In this document: positions 1-9,336 of the stretch, piece after piece | How the letters are laid out: each line of letters opens with the position of its first letter | Numbering within the stretch: position 1 is the stretch's first letter | NCBI GenBank assembly: GCA_021732085.1 | Contig: JAKFVQ010000025.1 | Coordinates: 124,001 to 188,000, forward strand | Direction of reading: 5' to 3' | Length of the DNA stretch: 64,000 nucleotides | Source of the DNA: Candidatus Obscuribacterales bacterium | GTDB lineage: Bacteria; Cyanobacteriota; Vampirovibrionia; Obscuribacterales; Obscuribacteraceae | Notes under the pieces: generated by a model | Databases searched by the model: none | What the model was told of the DNA's origin: nothing | What the model saw: the letters and a program-made list of their open reading frames with translations, nothing else | Made by a program: the position numbers and the translations under genes

Positions 1-3000
1 GGATTGATCTGCTTGAGGGAAGCACTTCCATTGCGAGTCAAGACAATCTCTTGTCCTGGAACGAGTGCAACAGAGTGGCTGCCGGAAACAAATTTGACGT
101 CACCAGTGCTGTCATCCGTTAGGTTCAAAACCGCCACATCGTTGCCAGTTTCAAATACTAGAGCGGCTGAACCTGCGGTGATACTCACATCACCTTCGTG
201 CGTGCTTACTAGAATGTTGGATGTAGGCGCAAAGAAAACAGTACCTTTATCGAGAACAAAATGCTGCCCACCACTTGCCTTACCATATGAAATGCCCTGG
301 CCGCCCAAGCCGGCTAAAACTTGATTATCGAACTGTGCATCAAAGAACATCGCAACATTGTTATTATTGCTGTTCATCGAAACCCCACCTCTATAAATGA
401 GCTGTTCATCCGCCTGTTCAAGGTCTGATGTAGCCGCGGACTTGCCACGAGACTTTGTTAAATCGGTGGGCACCAAATCATTCGTTATATACAGATTGGG
501 AAGAGTCGCGATTAGTGGCAACGACACCTGCACAGTCTCGGACTGGATCGTCGTCGGTTGGGTAGCGCTCGTCACTACAGGCGGCGGTATGAACTTAGTG
601 AACGTCTCAGTCCCGGCCGCGCCAGCAAGCCCCGGCGTGCCACCCTTTCCAGCAGCGCCAGAGCTCCCAGCTGTACCGCCAGATGCAGTAACAGAAGCCG
701 CGGAACTACCTGCGCCACCAGAACCCCCAGAAGACCCAGCGGCACCGGGACTGGTGCCAACACTGCCAGTAGTACCAGTTTGCCCTGATGCGCCAACCGA
801 AAAGCCTGTGCCTCCTTTCCCTCCTGCGCCACCGGCTCCAAAAAGACCTGTGCTGCCACCATTGTCACCGCCATCGCCACCGTCACCGCCATTGCCACCA
901 TCTCCCGTAGCACCGGCAAGGCCGAAGCTTGAGCTTCCACCAAAACCAGCGGAGCCACCTGCTCCACCGGCGCCGCCAGAGCCTCCCGCTGGAGTAGAAC
1001 CGCCCCCTCCGCTTCCGCCGCCACCACCGCCGCCAGCACCGCCACCACCACCGCCGGCACCGCCGTCACCTAAAGTTCCGCTCCCTCCGGCGCCACCGGC
1101 TCCACCGAATCCACCGACGCCGCCTTTGCCCCCTAAATCTCCAAACGCTCCAGCGGCCCCGCCGCTTCCACCAGTTCCGCCTTTGCCGCCCACGCCGCCG
1201 CCGCCACCGCTGATACCGGAAGCTCCAGCGCCGCCATCTCCACCGGCACCACCGGCACCACCATTGTAACCGTCACCGCCCAAAGCAAATGAGTTTGCCC
1301 CAGTCCCGCCATTCCCTCCGGCTCCGCCAGAGCCGCCAACGCCTACAACACCACCATTGCCACCGAACCCAGCGCTACCGCCAGATCCTTTGGAGCCGCC
1401 TTTGCCACCAAATCCATTTGTTCCCCCAGCAAGATCAACAGTTCCAGACTTCAAGCTCACCGCTGTCACGTCAAGAGTACCGCCGCTGCCTCCGTCACCG
1501 CCTCGCCCACCTGCGCCACCACTTCCGCCGGCTCCTCCTGAACCACCTAAGCCACCGCCGCCACCGCTCCCGCTAGTCCCGCCAGCACCACCTGAGCCAC
1601 CGCCTGAGCCGTCAGTCCCGGAGGAGGTAGCGCCAGCTCCGCCTTGCCCACCTGCGCCACCGCTTCCGCCGGCTCCTCCAGAACCTCCACTGCCGCCGAC
1701 ACCACCTGTCCCACCAGCACCGCCTGCGCCACCATCTCCGGCGGCACCACCTGTAAGAACGACATTACCCAACTGAACAGTGCCTGTACTTTTGATTTGA
1801 ACGCTGCCAGCCGCTCCGCCTCCAGCACCCTTGCCACCTACAGCTCCTACTCCACCGGCTCCACCGGTGCCACCGATACCGCCATCACCACCGGCGCCAC
1901 CGGCTCCACCTTTGCCACCGGACTGCCCTGGACTGCTTGTAGAGAGCGCATTGGCACCGTCAGCACCGAAGCCCCCGGTCCCACCACTTCCACCTGAGCC
2001 ACCATTACCGCCGCTGCCGCCGGCACCACCAGTGCCTCCGCTGCCACCTTTTCCGCCAGCACCACCGCTTGCAGAAACATTACCTAATTGTATTGAGCCC
2101 CCAGCCGAGATCTGAATATTGCCGCCAGCACCGCCAAACTCACCATCGCTTCCTGAAACACCCGCACCACCGGCACCACCAGTACTTCCAGCGGCTCCTA
2201 CGCCCCCTGACGCACCATTGCCACCAGCACCGCCAGGAACAGCGGCATCGCCCCCCGCGTTGCCGTTCCCGCCGGAACCGCCAGTGCCACCGGAGCCGCC
2301 ATTGTAGCCTAACCCTCCAGCACCACCTACACCGCCGATGCCACCAGCAGCAAGGATCCCACCGGTGCCGCCTGTGCCCCCATTTCCGCCGGCACCTCCG
2401 AGAGGATCACCATTTCCACCGGCACCGCCTGCACCACCGGTACCGCCATTACCGCCACCCTGTCCAGGGAGCGCACCAGAAGCTCCAGGGCTACCAGGTC
2501 CGCCCCCAACACCAGGGCTGCCGTTGGCTGCTGGAGGTAACGGCATAACAGGAATTCCATTAGCTCCGGCCGAACCAAAAGCCCCATTGGCTGCTATATC
2601 GCCCGTCGTTAATGTTCCCCCCGCCGCAATTGTAATATTTCCAGCAGCTGCACCATTAGAAAAGCCATTTGTATTCATGGTACCAAGTGTGATACTGCCT
2701 GGAGCTTGTACGGTTATATTTCCAGATTGGGCCTGGCCTGTTGTGGTAAAAACAGATCCACCAAGATTAATTGACGCACCAGGAGTGGTGACGACACTAG
2801 TATTTGTGGTGAATGAACCTGTGCAGTTGTCGCAGTTCTGATTAGCTTTGTTATAGGTGAATTCATAGCCAGCCGAGAGGAAGATTTGTCCGCCACTGGT
2901 ATTAACCGTTATGGGTCCACCAATAATATTGCCTTTAGCAAGTCCGATGAAATCACTTTGATATCCGGGATTAAAATTTGTCGGTAGAGTGAGATCTCCT

Positions 3001-4085
3001 GATTCATTAACAAAGATCGGATCCCCAAAGAGATTTAGTGATGAAAGCACGAGATTACCTGAACTGACTGCAAATGCCGCCTCGCCAGCTTCTATATTAA
3101 CGCCGCCAGAGACTGAACGAACCCATCCATCTACACGTCCTGTATAGCCGCCGTCCAAATTTAGTTCTTTGGAAAGCCAGTCGCCGCCCGTAATACTCAA
3201 GTTGGCATTCACACCTGGAGTTCCGATTCCAATTACGCCATTGAGAGCCTGGATAATTCCGCTTGTGCTGTCAATCGTAAGATTTTGCGCAATGTTCGAG
3301 GCAAGAAGCGGTTGAAGTATCGAAACGTTGCCAGCAACAGCGGCAATCAGCCCGCTATTAAATATATTGTTGGTCACAAGATTCAAATTATTCGCCGCCT
3401 GCATGACCGGAGATGCTCCGACAATTCCTTGAGGCAGCGCATTAGTGATAGTACCACCAGCGGTGAGACCAAGATTGGCAGAACTAATGATTGTTCCTGC
3501 GTTAACGATATTGTTTGCGGCTACGAGATTCAAATTCAGATTCGAACTGATAAGGCCTCCCGTTTGGTTGAAAATATTCAGCGCCGCGATGCTGGCAGTA
3601 TTTACTGCCGGATTGATTAGATTGACGAGGATAGACCCTGCGTTCGTCAAGTTACCTGTAAGGTTCAGCGCAGAAGCGTTATTCAGAACTGAAACACCCG
3701 AAGGGATATTGATGCTGGCTATGCGACCAGCCCAATTTTGGCTAATCGCCATGCTTCCGCTGATAGCAGCACCACTTGCATCGATTACGATGTTCTGACC
3801 GCCGGTTCGCATAACCTGATAAACAGCAACCATTTGCGAAGGCGTTAACATCTGCCCAGGAAGAACATTTTGCTGCTGCCCGCCGACAGTTATTGTCACT
3901 GGAGATGTTTGCTGGCTAACAGTCGAACTCTGGACGGTTGATGAAAGATCGAGATTGATGGAAGGTGAGGTGGGAGGCAATGCCATTGGGTCGGTTGATT
4001 GGGCTAGCGCTGTTGATGCCGACTTCAGAGCCACAAACATGGATAAGAGAACCGAACTTGTCAATTGATTCTTAGGTTTCTGCAA
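1..4085 (-). CDS. Giant secreted glycine-rich surface protein, C-terminus cut by window edge
   Basis: Read on the minus strand, one frame stays open from a TTG at 4085 to base 1, over 1,360 codons, with no stop seen. GGAG lies 5 nt before the TTG and an in-frame TAG lies further upstream. The product starts with a Sec signal (basic QKPKNQ, a hydrophobic stretch, cleavage near ALA-QS). It continues with about 400 residues of hemagglutinin-like beta-strand repeats rich in Asn, Gly and Ile (LNLTGNLTNAGS, NNIVNAGTIISSANL) and a C-x2-C (NCDNC). Next comes a glycine-rich core of about 650 residues (GGNGGTGGAGG type, like mycobacterial PE_PGRS). After the core is a linker and a FecR-like region (VLDKGTVFFAPTSNILVST, VALVPGQEIVLTRNG). 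It is probably exported or surface-bound. The divergent gene at 4549 is a paralogue with the same ends. Pro-rich open frames on the opposite strand are antisense shadows. The function is inferred; adhesin or matrix protein is only a guess. Confidence 0.85.
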   Translation of the reverse strand, partial: MQKPKNQLTSSVLLSMFVALKSASTALAQSTDPMALPPTSPSINLDLSSTVQSSTVSQQTSPVTITVGGQQQNVLPGQMLTPSQMVAVYQVMRTGGQNIVIDASGAAISGSMAISQNWAGRIASINIPSGVSVLNNASALNLTGNLTNAGSILVNLINPAVNTASIAALNIFNQTGGLISSNLNLNLVAANNIVNAGTIISSANLGLTAGGTITNALPQGIVGASPVMQAANNLNLVTNNIFNSGLIAAVAGNVSILQPLLASNIAQNLTIDSTSGIIQALNGVIGIGTPGVNANLSITGGDWLSKELNLDGGYTGRVDGWVRSVSGGVNIEAGEAAFAVSSGNLVLSSLNLFGDPIFVNESGDLTLPTNFNPGYQSDFIGLAKGNIIGGPITVNTSGGQIFLSAGYEFTYNKANQNCDNCTGSFTTNTSVVTTPGASINLGGSVFTTTGQAQSGNITVQAPGSITLGTMNTNGFSNGAAAGNITIAAGGTLTTGDIAANGAFGSAGANGIPVMPLPPAANGSPGVGGGPGSPGASGALPGQGGGNGGTGGAGGAGGNGDPLGGAGGNGGTGGTGGILAAGGIGGVGGAGGLGYNGGSGGTGGSGGNGNAGGDAAVPGGAGGNGASGGVGAAGSTGGAGGAGVSGSDGEFGGAGGNIQISAGGSIQLGNVSASGGAGGKGGSGGTGGAGGSGGNGGSGGSGGTGGFGADGANALSTSSPGQSGGKGGAGGAGGDGGIGGTGGAGGVGAVGGKGAGGGAAGSVQIKSTGTVQLGNVVLTGGAAGDGGAGGAGGTGGVGGSGGSGGAGGSGGAGGQGGAGATSSGTDGSGGGSGGAGGTSGSGGGGGLGGSGGAGGSGGAGGRGGDGGSGGTLDVTAVSLKSGTVDLAGGTNGFGGKGGSKGSGGSAGFGGNGGVVGVGGSGGAGGNGGTGANSFALGGDGYNGGAGGAGGDGGAGASGISGGGGGVGGKGGTGGSGGAAGAFGDLGGKGGVGGFGGAGGAGGSGTLGDGGAGGGGGGAGGGGGGGSGGGGSTPAGGSGGAGGAGGSAGFGGSSSFGLAGATGDGGNGGDGGDGGDNGGSTGLFGAGGAGGKGGTGFSVGASGQTGTTGSVGTSPGAAGSSGGSGGAGSSAASVTASGGTAGSSGAAGKGGTPGLAGAAGTETFTKFIPPPVVTSATQPTTIQSETVQVSLPLIATLPNLYITNDLVPTDLTKSRGKSAATSDLEQADEQLIYRGGVSMNSNNNNVAMFFDAQFDNQVLAGLGGQGISYGKASGGQHFVLDKGTVFFAPTSNILVSTHEGDVSITAGSAALVFETGNDVAVLNLTDDSTGDVKFVSGSHSVALVPGQEIVLTRNGSASLKQIN
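597..2560 (-). repeat. PE_PGRS-like GGX-GGX coding repeat core
   Basis: These bases encode roughly 650 residues dominated by GGX triplets with Ala, Asn, Thr, Ser and Lys at X. The plus strand therefore reads as imperfect CCACCG/GCACCG arrays. Short beta-strand-like spacers break the array: GGSIQLGNVSASGG near 2090, TGTVQLGNVVLTGG near 1765, and LKSGTVDLAGG near 1450. This gives blocks of roughly 100 residues. Such arrays are prone to slippage and recombination, so copy number may vary between strains or assemblies. Confidence 0.8.
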
Positions 4086-4548
4086 GAGATCTCCAATGCC
4101 GCCACGCGGGCAAGCCAGTTTCCAAACGGTAAGTCTAGGCTATGGTAGCATCCGGCAAAGCCCCATGTCGAAAACATTCCCGACCGTTTCAAAGAGCTTT
4201 CAACAAAGGTGTCCTCGAAAAGCTCACCTGTCACTAACTGCCACCAGTAGCAGCTCTCCACGATTTTCCTGTTTGCTTTTGCAGACTATTTTGCTACACT
4301 CCAATCCAGGAGTTGTTCAGCTCAACATCCGCTAACCATTCGCTGAGCATATTTAGCAGCTTCGCAGACAGTTCGCAAAAATGAAAATGCAGAACGCATA
4401 TTCCCAAGCACAGGCACACCTTCAAGCAAATGCAATTTGATGAATCTAATCCAAAGACCCAGAACAGCCACGCGTATGGAACGAAACGGACCCGAAAGAG
4501 ACCGGTTTTAGAAATACGATGAACGAGGCTAAAATCTGGGGGTCAGAT
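4086..4548. promoter_or_regulatory. Divergent control region between the two glycine-rich paralogues
   Basis: This 463-base gap separates two genes transcribed outward and must hold both promoters. It is AT-richer than its flanks. I see no convincing sigma-70 hexamer pair, operator palindrome or small gene. Open frames inside it lack a ribosome site and recognisable composition. Confidence 0.45.
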
Positions 4549-7500
4549 ATGTCACAGAAAAAATTGTTGTCAGTATCGTTACTGACGTTCGCAACATTCC
4601 TCACGGCTTCATCCATAAGCTTGGCACAGAGTGCAGGCGAGTCATCGATTGGTGGAGCAGCTCCGCAACAGATCAATTTGGATCTCGGTTCGTCAGAAAG
4701 AAATTTGACCGCGGCTCACTTACTCGGAGCCGGCACCGTGAACATAATGGTGAACGGAGGCTCGGTCGCAGTAACGGGACGAACGAGTCTCACTCCGGCA
4801 GAAAGACTTGCTGTTTACCAGGTGGTATCTACCGGCAATCAATCGATCATGCTAGGCGCAAATGGAACTGCCACTGGTGGAACGCTAACCGTTGGATCGC
4901 GATTTAGCGACTTCGTATCGAGCTTGAGCATCCCGCAAGGGGTAAGTGTTCTCTTCGATGCGGCGAAAAATCCAACAATGAATCTTCTCGGCAATCTTAC
5001 CAACGCTGGCGCTCTCTATGCATTTTCAACAAACAGCGAAGTAAGCAGCGCGAACATCTCCGCACTCAACATAATAAACCAATCAGGAGCAGTGCTTTCA
5101 AGTGTGCTGCCGACGGCACTAAGTTCCAACATTGCGAATATCACTTCTGCAACTAATTTGAATCTTTCGGCAGTTCAGAACATTATCAATGCCGGAACAA
5201 TTACAAGCTCCGCGAACCTCTCGCTAAACGCAGGCAATTCCATCATCAATTCGCTGACCTCAGGAAGCAATTCAGTTTCCCTCATGCAAGCGATTGGCGC
5301 ACTGAACATGCAAGCATCAAATATAGTGAATCAGGGTGTGATGGCATCGCTGACAAACAACCTGAATCTATCTACGGCAACCCTGACTAATAGCGGAACA
5401 ATTCAATCCTTGCTCGGTAACGCAAGCATTCAAAATCTTTTGGGGAGCACACTAACAATCAATAACACGCTAGGCGAAATAGCCGCGCGAGACGTGCTGA
5501 ATTTCAGCGCAAGCGAAATCGTAAATGATGCAGTTTCCATGCCTCCAGTTCTTTCGATAGAAGGCGGAACGCTGTCAGCAAGTGCGTTGGCAATGCTCAG
5601 CCCATACGGGGATATAAATCTCGATCTATATAGAATCAACGGCGACCTGCGCATCAAATCAAAAAATGCCAACATTAAAGTCGAAGGCGGTAGCCTCAAC
5701 ATCACGAGTTTAGATCTCAGTGGAGACCCTAGCTTCACGAATGTAACCGGCGATGTAAATCTTGGTCCAGGGCCTACAACACCCGGACTCGCCTCATTCA
5801 ACATTTTTAGTGGCGGTCCAGTCTTCACCACAGGCGGGGCGCTATTCAATGTTAGTGCCGGAGGCGACATTGTCGCGTTGAATGGTGCCGCTGGAACCGT
5901 CGATGCCAGCCTGTTTGGTGGTGTAGGTGGTGCCATAACATTGACAGCAGGAACAGGGCCAAATGGTGGAAGCGTAATTCTCCCGACTGTGAACTTCAAA
6001 ACGAATGGCAACTCTATCCAAATAACAGCTAACGCATCAGGCACAAACGCAGGCACAGTCTCTGTGGGCATATTGAATACATCAGGAGCAGGGGGCGTAT
6101 GCTGCGTTCATGCCGGCGGCACTCCTGCACAGTCAGGACAGAAAGCAGGAAATATCGTTATAAATGCGCCTGGTGGCATCTCAACTGGATCGATTCAAGC
6201 ATTCGGAGGTGGTGGAGCGGGCGGATATTGCTGCGCAGCATCCGGTGGCGCAGGCGGTGACGGAGGCTTGGTCCAGCTAACATCGAATGCCAACATCATA
6301 GTCGGGGGCGAAATCAACACATCCGGTGGCGGCGGTGGCGGACTCTCGGCTTCTCAGATAGCAAGCACATCCGGCGGCAAAGGTGGTAACGCTGGAAACA
6401 TCATCGTCAATACACCGGGCACATTCTTGTCCTTTGGTCCTCTACTTTCTGCAGGCGGTGGCGGCGGAGCAGGAAATACAGTTCCTCCTTGCTGCCCGCA
6501 AGCATACCGGAATGGCGGTGGCAGCTTCGGAGGAGGAGGCGGCGGCGGAGACGTCGGCGCTGGCGGTGGTGGCTTCTACGGTGGCGGCGGATCGCTCAGT
6601 CTCGGATCTGGCGGAGGCGGCGGATTCTTCGGCGGCGGTGGCGGTGACAACGGTCAACCAAGTGGAAGCTTGGGAATGGGAGGCAGCTCAACTGAAGGCA
6701 AAACTCTATTCTTCACAGGCGGTGTTTTCGGTGCTGGCGGTGGCGGTCAAGGCAGCTTTGGCGGCGATGGCAATCTGATCAACAATACTTTTGTAAACCA
6801 AAAGGGCTTCGGCAACGCTGGTGGCGCACCCGGTACCAACGGCAATATCAATATGACGGTAAAGTCGGTGCAAGTAACTTCCACCGTTGGCCAATTCTTC
6901 CCGGGCGCTGGCTTCACTAGCTCTCCATTTGCTGACGTGACAGTATTCGGTAATTACTCCGGTCCCCAGGTAAATATCCCCAGCGGAGGCGTCACTCCAA
7001 CAAATACACCAAGCAGCGTTCCGCTCCCAAGAGAGCAAGTCATTCCGACCGTCGGATTAACCAGTGCGCAAATTGCAGCTCTGTTCGGCGGACTAACTTC
7101 CCTCGACGGATCGCAATCGGGCAGCGTGCGCAATTTTGATACCAGTGGAATTCAGAACGTCACCGATTGGGGACTAAACCTGTCGTCGACGGGTTCAATC
7201 ATTTTGGTAAATGATCAAAAAAACAATAACAGCCTTGCAAGTATACTTGCAGTTCAAGCCACGGGCGTCTCAAGCGTCGGCAACTCCTTGTCATCGGCGA
7301 TGAACAGTTTGGATACTGACATCGGGCAGATCTATGTTGCACTGTCTCGTAGAACAGGAGAAAACTACAAGGCACCAGGTCATGAAGCAAGCGGACTTTC
7401 GCAAAGTGGTCCATTGGTGGGAAGCCTCACGGATCCAATTACGATTTCGATGATCAACGCGCTCTTCACCTTTCTCCAGGTCAGAAATGATCTAGCGGCG

Positions 7501-9222
7501 AAGCAAGCCGCATTGGAAGGACGCTACAGTTGGACCGGCATGGGTTCATATCTCGATGGGGGATTTGGCAGCCTGCCAACTTATGATGGTGGCAACGGCT
7601 TCGTTTCGCTAGCATCCTACAATGAAAGCTACAGCGACTGGCAGAATCGCCCAACTAACAGCACATTCACAGCAGGCACAAATGCAGAGCTGGCGCTGAA
7701 AATACTAGGCGGAGAGACATCCATACTCGAACTGATGGGTGGGGAAGGCGAAGGTCCCTCTGGCGGAAGTGGCGGTAGCTCGGATTCAATCAAATTTGGA
7801 AGATCCACTCAAGGAACTGGGAACGGTGTTCCAGTTAAGTTCACTCCCTACACAAAAACCACCGCAGACGGAAAGGTCGAAACTGGTGTTATTGCAACCT
7901 GGTCAAAGGATGGCTCGGAATACACATTTCCAGGGGCTCAGATCGGTCCGGGAAAACAGGGTCAAGGAAGTAATTTGACACTACCTGGAGGAAAGACATT
8001 CCACATCCCGAAAGGCGGCGGCGCAATAAAATCAGAATCAGGAGCGCCTATCCTTACGCTAAAAGATCCCGCAAACATGACGAAGGGTCCTATCGACACG
8101 TCAACCGGCCCAAGACCGGGAAACAATAATAACGGAAACTCGCAAGGACCGACTGAAGAAACTCAGCAGGTTATTGACGAAGTAAACAGAATGAACACGC
8201 CACCACCAGCGCCGATCTATGATCTTCCGTTTGCTGAAGCATTATCGATGAACAGATTGATTGCTGATGCAGCAGTGGATCAAGCCGCAATGAACTTCGC
8301 TGAATCCATCGACGAAACAGGGCAGCGCAAAGCGACCAAAGGAATTCAACAAGCTGATCAACAGAAGCCTACTCATGCGAGCCGCGGACTCAGAGCATTC
8401 GCACAAAAGCCATTATCACTCCAGCAATTCACTGTTCTAAAAGAAGTGCAAAATCAAAAACGCATTGCGAACGCGATTACTGGGCTAGAAATGGCTGGCG
8501 GCGTCAGCAGCGCCGATTTGCAAGTGAGCCCACTGCTTGCTCGCACACCTTTGCTTCGTCGAAAAGCATTTATAATAGCTGTAGAATTGAAGTCCTCAGA
8601 AAAGCAGAAACAGTATCTGGCCGCACTTCAACAGCGCGGTTCAGATTCCGCAAGTGTCGAACAGGCAACAGCGACGCCGAAAAATTTCTTCCTATGTCCG
8701 ACTTCGAAAATCGAAATCAAGGCGAACGAATTCAAAATCTCCATTGCCGCAGGGTCTAAGGTTCTTCTTTTAAACAGCGGACACAGTATCGGCATCTACA
8801 ATTTGCACGACAATCATCGCGATGACGTCACAATCTCACATGAAGGAAACGCGATCTCTGCCTCACCGGGCAGGTTCATTGTAATTTCCCCTGAGCCGGG
8901 CGAGCTTTTCGAAAGAATAAACCCAGCCCCACCGATTGCTTGCCGAGGCGTAAAAGAGTTACCGTCCAAAAACGGAAGCATTTACACTGGTGAATTCTCT
9001 CCAGTATCCGCATTAGCATCCGTATCTTGCTTGAAGGATTTGGCGCATTCAAATGACGTCAACGACAAGAAGACATATCGCTCACTAGTGAAAACCACCA
9101 TTGCAGTAATGCACATGCAGAAATCCGGTGGTCCTTTTAAGAACGCCACAGCCACTCCGACAGCAGCAAGCCCCTTGCAGAGCAAAGTAATAGCAGAAAA
9201 AATATCAATGCTGGACCATTAA
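4549..9222 (+). CDS. Giant secreted glycine-rich surface protein with FecR-like C-terminus
   Basis: The gene encodes a protein of 1,557 residues. I chose ATG 4549 over 4519 because a G-rich site (GGGGG, 6 nt upstream) precedes it and the protein then begins with a clean signal peptide (MSQKKLLSVSLLTFA to SLAQ-SAG). The N-terminal ~450 residues are filamentous-hemagglutinin-like repeats (LLGNLTNAGALYAFSTN, LNIINQSGAVLSS) and align by eye with the divergent paralogue. A glycine-rich core from about residue 510 to 760 has GGGGG runs and three vicinal Cys pairs (GVCCVHAGG, GYCCAASGG, PPCCPQAY). A Ser/Gly/Pro linker and a mostly helical stretch follow. The C-terminal FecR-like region (LCPTSKIEIKANEFKISIA, then PGRFIVISPEPGELFERIN) matches the end of the paralogue. 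It is probably cell-surface or secreted; the ligand is unknown. No autotransporter barrel or LPXTG motif is visible. Confidence 0.88.
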   Translation: MSQKKLLSVSLLTFATFLTASSISLAQSAGESSIGGAAPQQINLDLGSSERNLTAAHLLGAGTVNIMVNGGSVAVTGRTSLTPAERLAVYQVVSTGNQSIMLGANGTATGGTLTVGSRFSDFVSSLSIPQGVSVLFDAAKNPTMNLLGNLTNAGALYAFSTNSEVSSANISALNIINQSGAVLSSVLPTALSSNIANITSATNLNLSAVQNIINAGTITSSANLSLNAGNSIINSLTSGSNSVSLMQAIGALNMQASNIVNQGVMASLTNNLNLSTATLTNSGTIQSLLGNASIQNLLGSTLTINNTLGEIAARDVLNFSASEIVNDAVSMPPVLSIEGGTLSASALAMLSPYGDINLDLYRINGDLRIKSKNANIKVEGGSLNITSLDLSGDPSFTNVTGDVNLGPGPTTPGLASFNIFSGGPVFTTGGALFNVSAGGDIVALNGAAGTVDASLFGGVGGAITLTAGTGPNGGSVILPTVNFKTNGNSIQITANASGTNAGTVSVGILNTSGAGGVCCVHAGGTPAQSGQKAGNIVINAPGGISTGSIQAFGGGGAGGYCCAASGGAGGDGGLVQLTSNANIIVGGEINTSGGGGGGLSASQIASTSGGKGGNAGNIIVNTPGTFLSFGPLLSAGGGGGAGNTVPPCCPQAYRNGGGSFGGGGGGGDVGAGGGGFYGGGGSLSLGSGGGGGFFGGGGGDNGQPSGSLGMGGSSTEGKTLFFTGGVFGAGGGGQGSFGGDGNLINNTFVNQKGFGNAGGAPGTNGNINMTVKSVQVTSTVGQFFPGAGFTSSPFADVTVFGNYSGPQVNIPSGGVTPTNTPSSVPLPREQVIPTVGLTSAQIAALFGGLTSLDGSQSGSVRNFDTSGIQNVTDWGLNLSSTGSIILVNDQKNNNSLASILAVQATGVSSVGNSLSSAMNSLDTDIGQIYVALSRRTGENYKAPGHEASGLSQSGPLVGSLTDPITISMINALFTFLQVRNDLAAKQAALEGRYSWTGMGSYLDGGFGSLPTYDGGNGFVSLASYNESYSDWQNRPTNSTFTAGTNAELALKILGGETSILELMGGEGEGPSGGSGGSSDSIKFGRSTQGTGNGVPVKFTPYTKTTADGKVETGVIATWSKDGSEYTFPGAQIGPGKQGQGSNLTLPGGKTFHIPKGGGAIKSESGAPILTLKDPANMTKGPIDTSTGPRPGNNNNGNSQGPTEETQQVIDEVNRMNTPPPAPIYDLPFAEALSMNRLIADAAVDQAAMNFAESIDETGQRKATKGIQQADQQKPTHASRGLRAFAQKPLSLQQFTVLKEVQNQKRIANAITGLEMAGGVSSADLQVSPLLARTPLLRRKAFIIAVELKSSEKQKQYLAALQQRGSDSASVEQATATPKNFFLCPTSKIEIKANEFKISIAAGSKVLLLNSGHSIGIYNLHDNHRDDVTISHEGNAISASPGRFIVISPEPGELFERINPAPPIACRGVKELPSKNGSIYTGEFSPVSALASVSCLKDLAHSNDVNDKKTYRSLVKTTIAVMHMQKSGGPFKNATATPTAASPLQSKVIAEKISMLDH

Positions 9223-9258
9223 CGGATTGGCTTGATGAGCTTAGCGGAGCGCACCAAT

Positions 9259-9306
9259 GCAGAGTAGTTAAGCTCTGCGCATAAGAGCGCACGCATCCTG
9301 CGTGTG
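9259..9306. terminator. Convergent hairpin pair, possible bidirectional terminator
   Basis: Two hairpins lie in the 114-base gap between convergent genes. GCAGAG (9259-9264) pairs with CTCTGC (9273-9278). CGCACGCA (9288-9295) pairs with TGCGTGTG (9299-9306) across a 3-base loop with one G-T pair. Neither is followed by a clear T run, so factor-independent termination is only plausible. Confidence 0.35.
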
Positions 9307-9336
9307 TATAAGGCGCACACCACATCATTGTCTATA

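Noticed and set aside
600-2560. Repeat array that might look like a CRISPR
   Set aside because: No constant-length repeats with unique spacers; the repeats are coding GGX units in one open frame.
397-2841. Long Pro-rich and Arg/His-rich open frames on the plus strand
   Set aside because: They are antisense shadows of the Gly-rich minus-strand gene; GGX codons read as Pro/Ala/Arg/His codons on the other strand.
5430-6071. 213-codon minus frame inside the plus-strand giant gene
   Set aside because: Antisense shadow; the plus frame has a signal peptide, family motifs and continuous coding.
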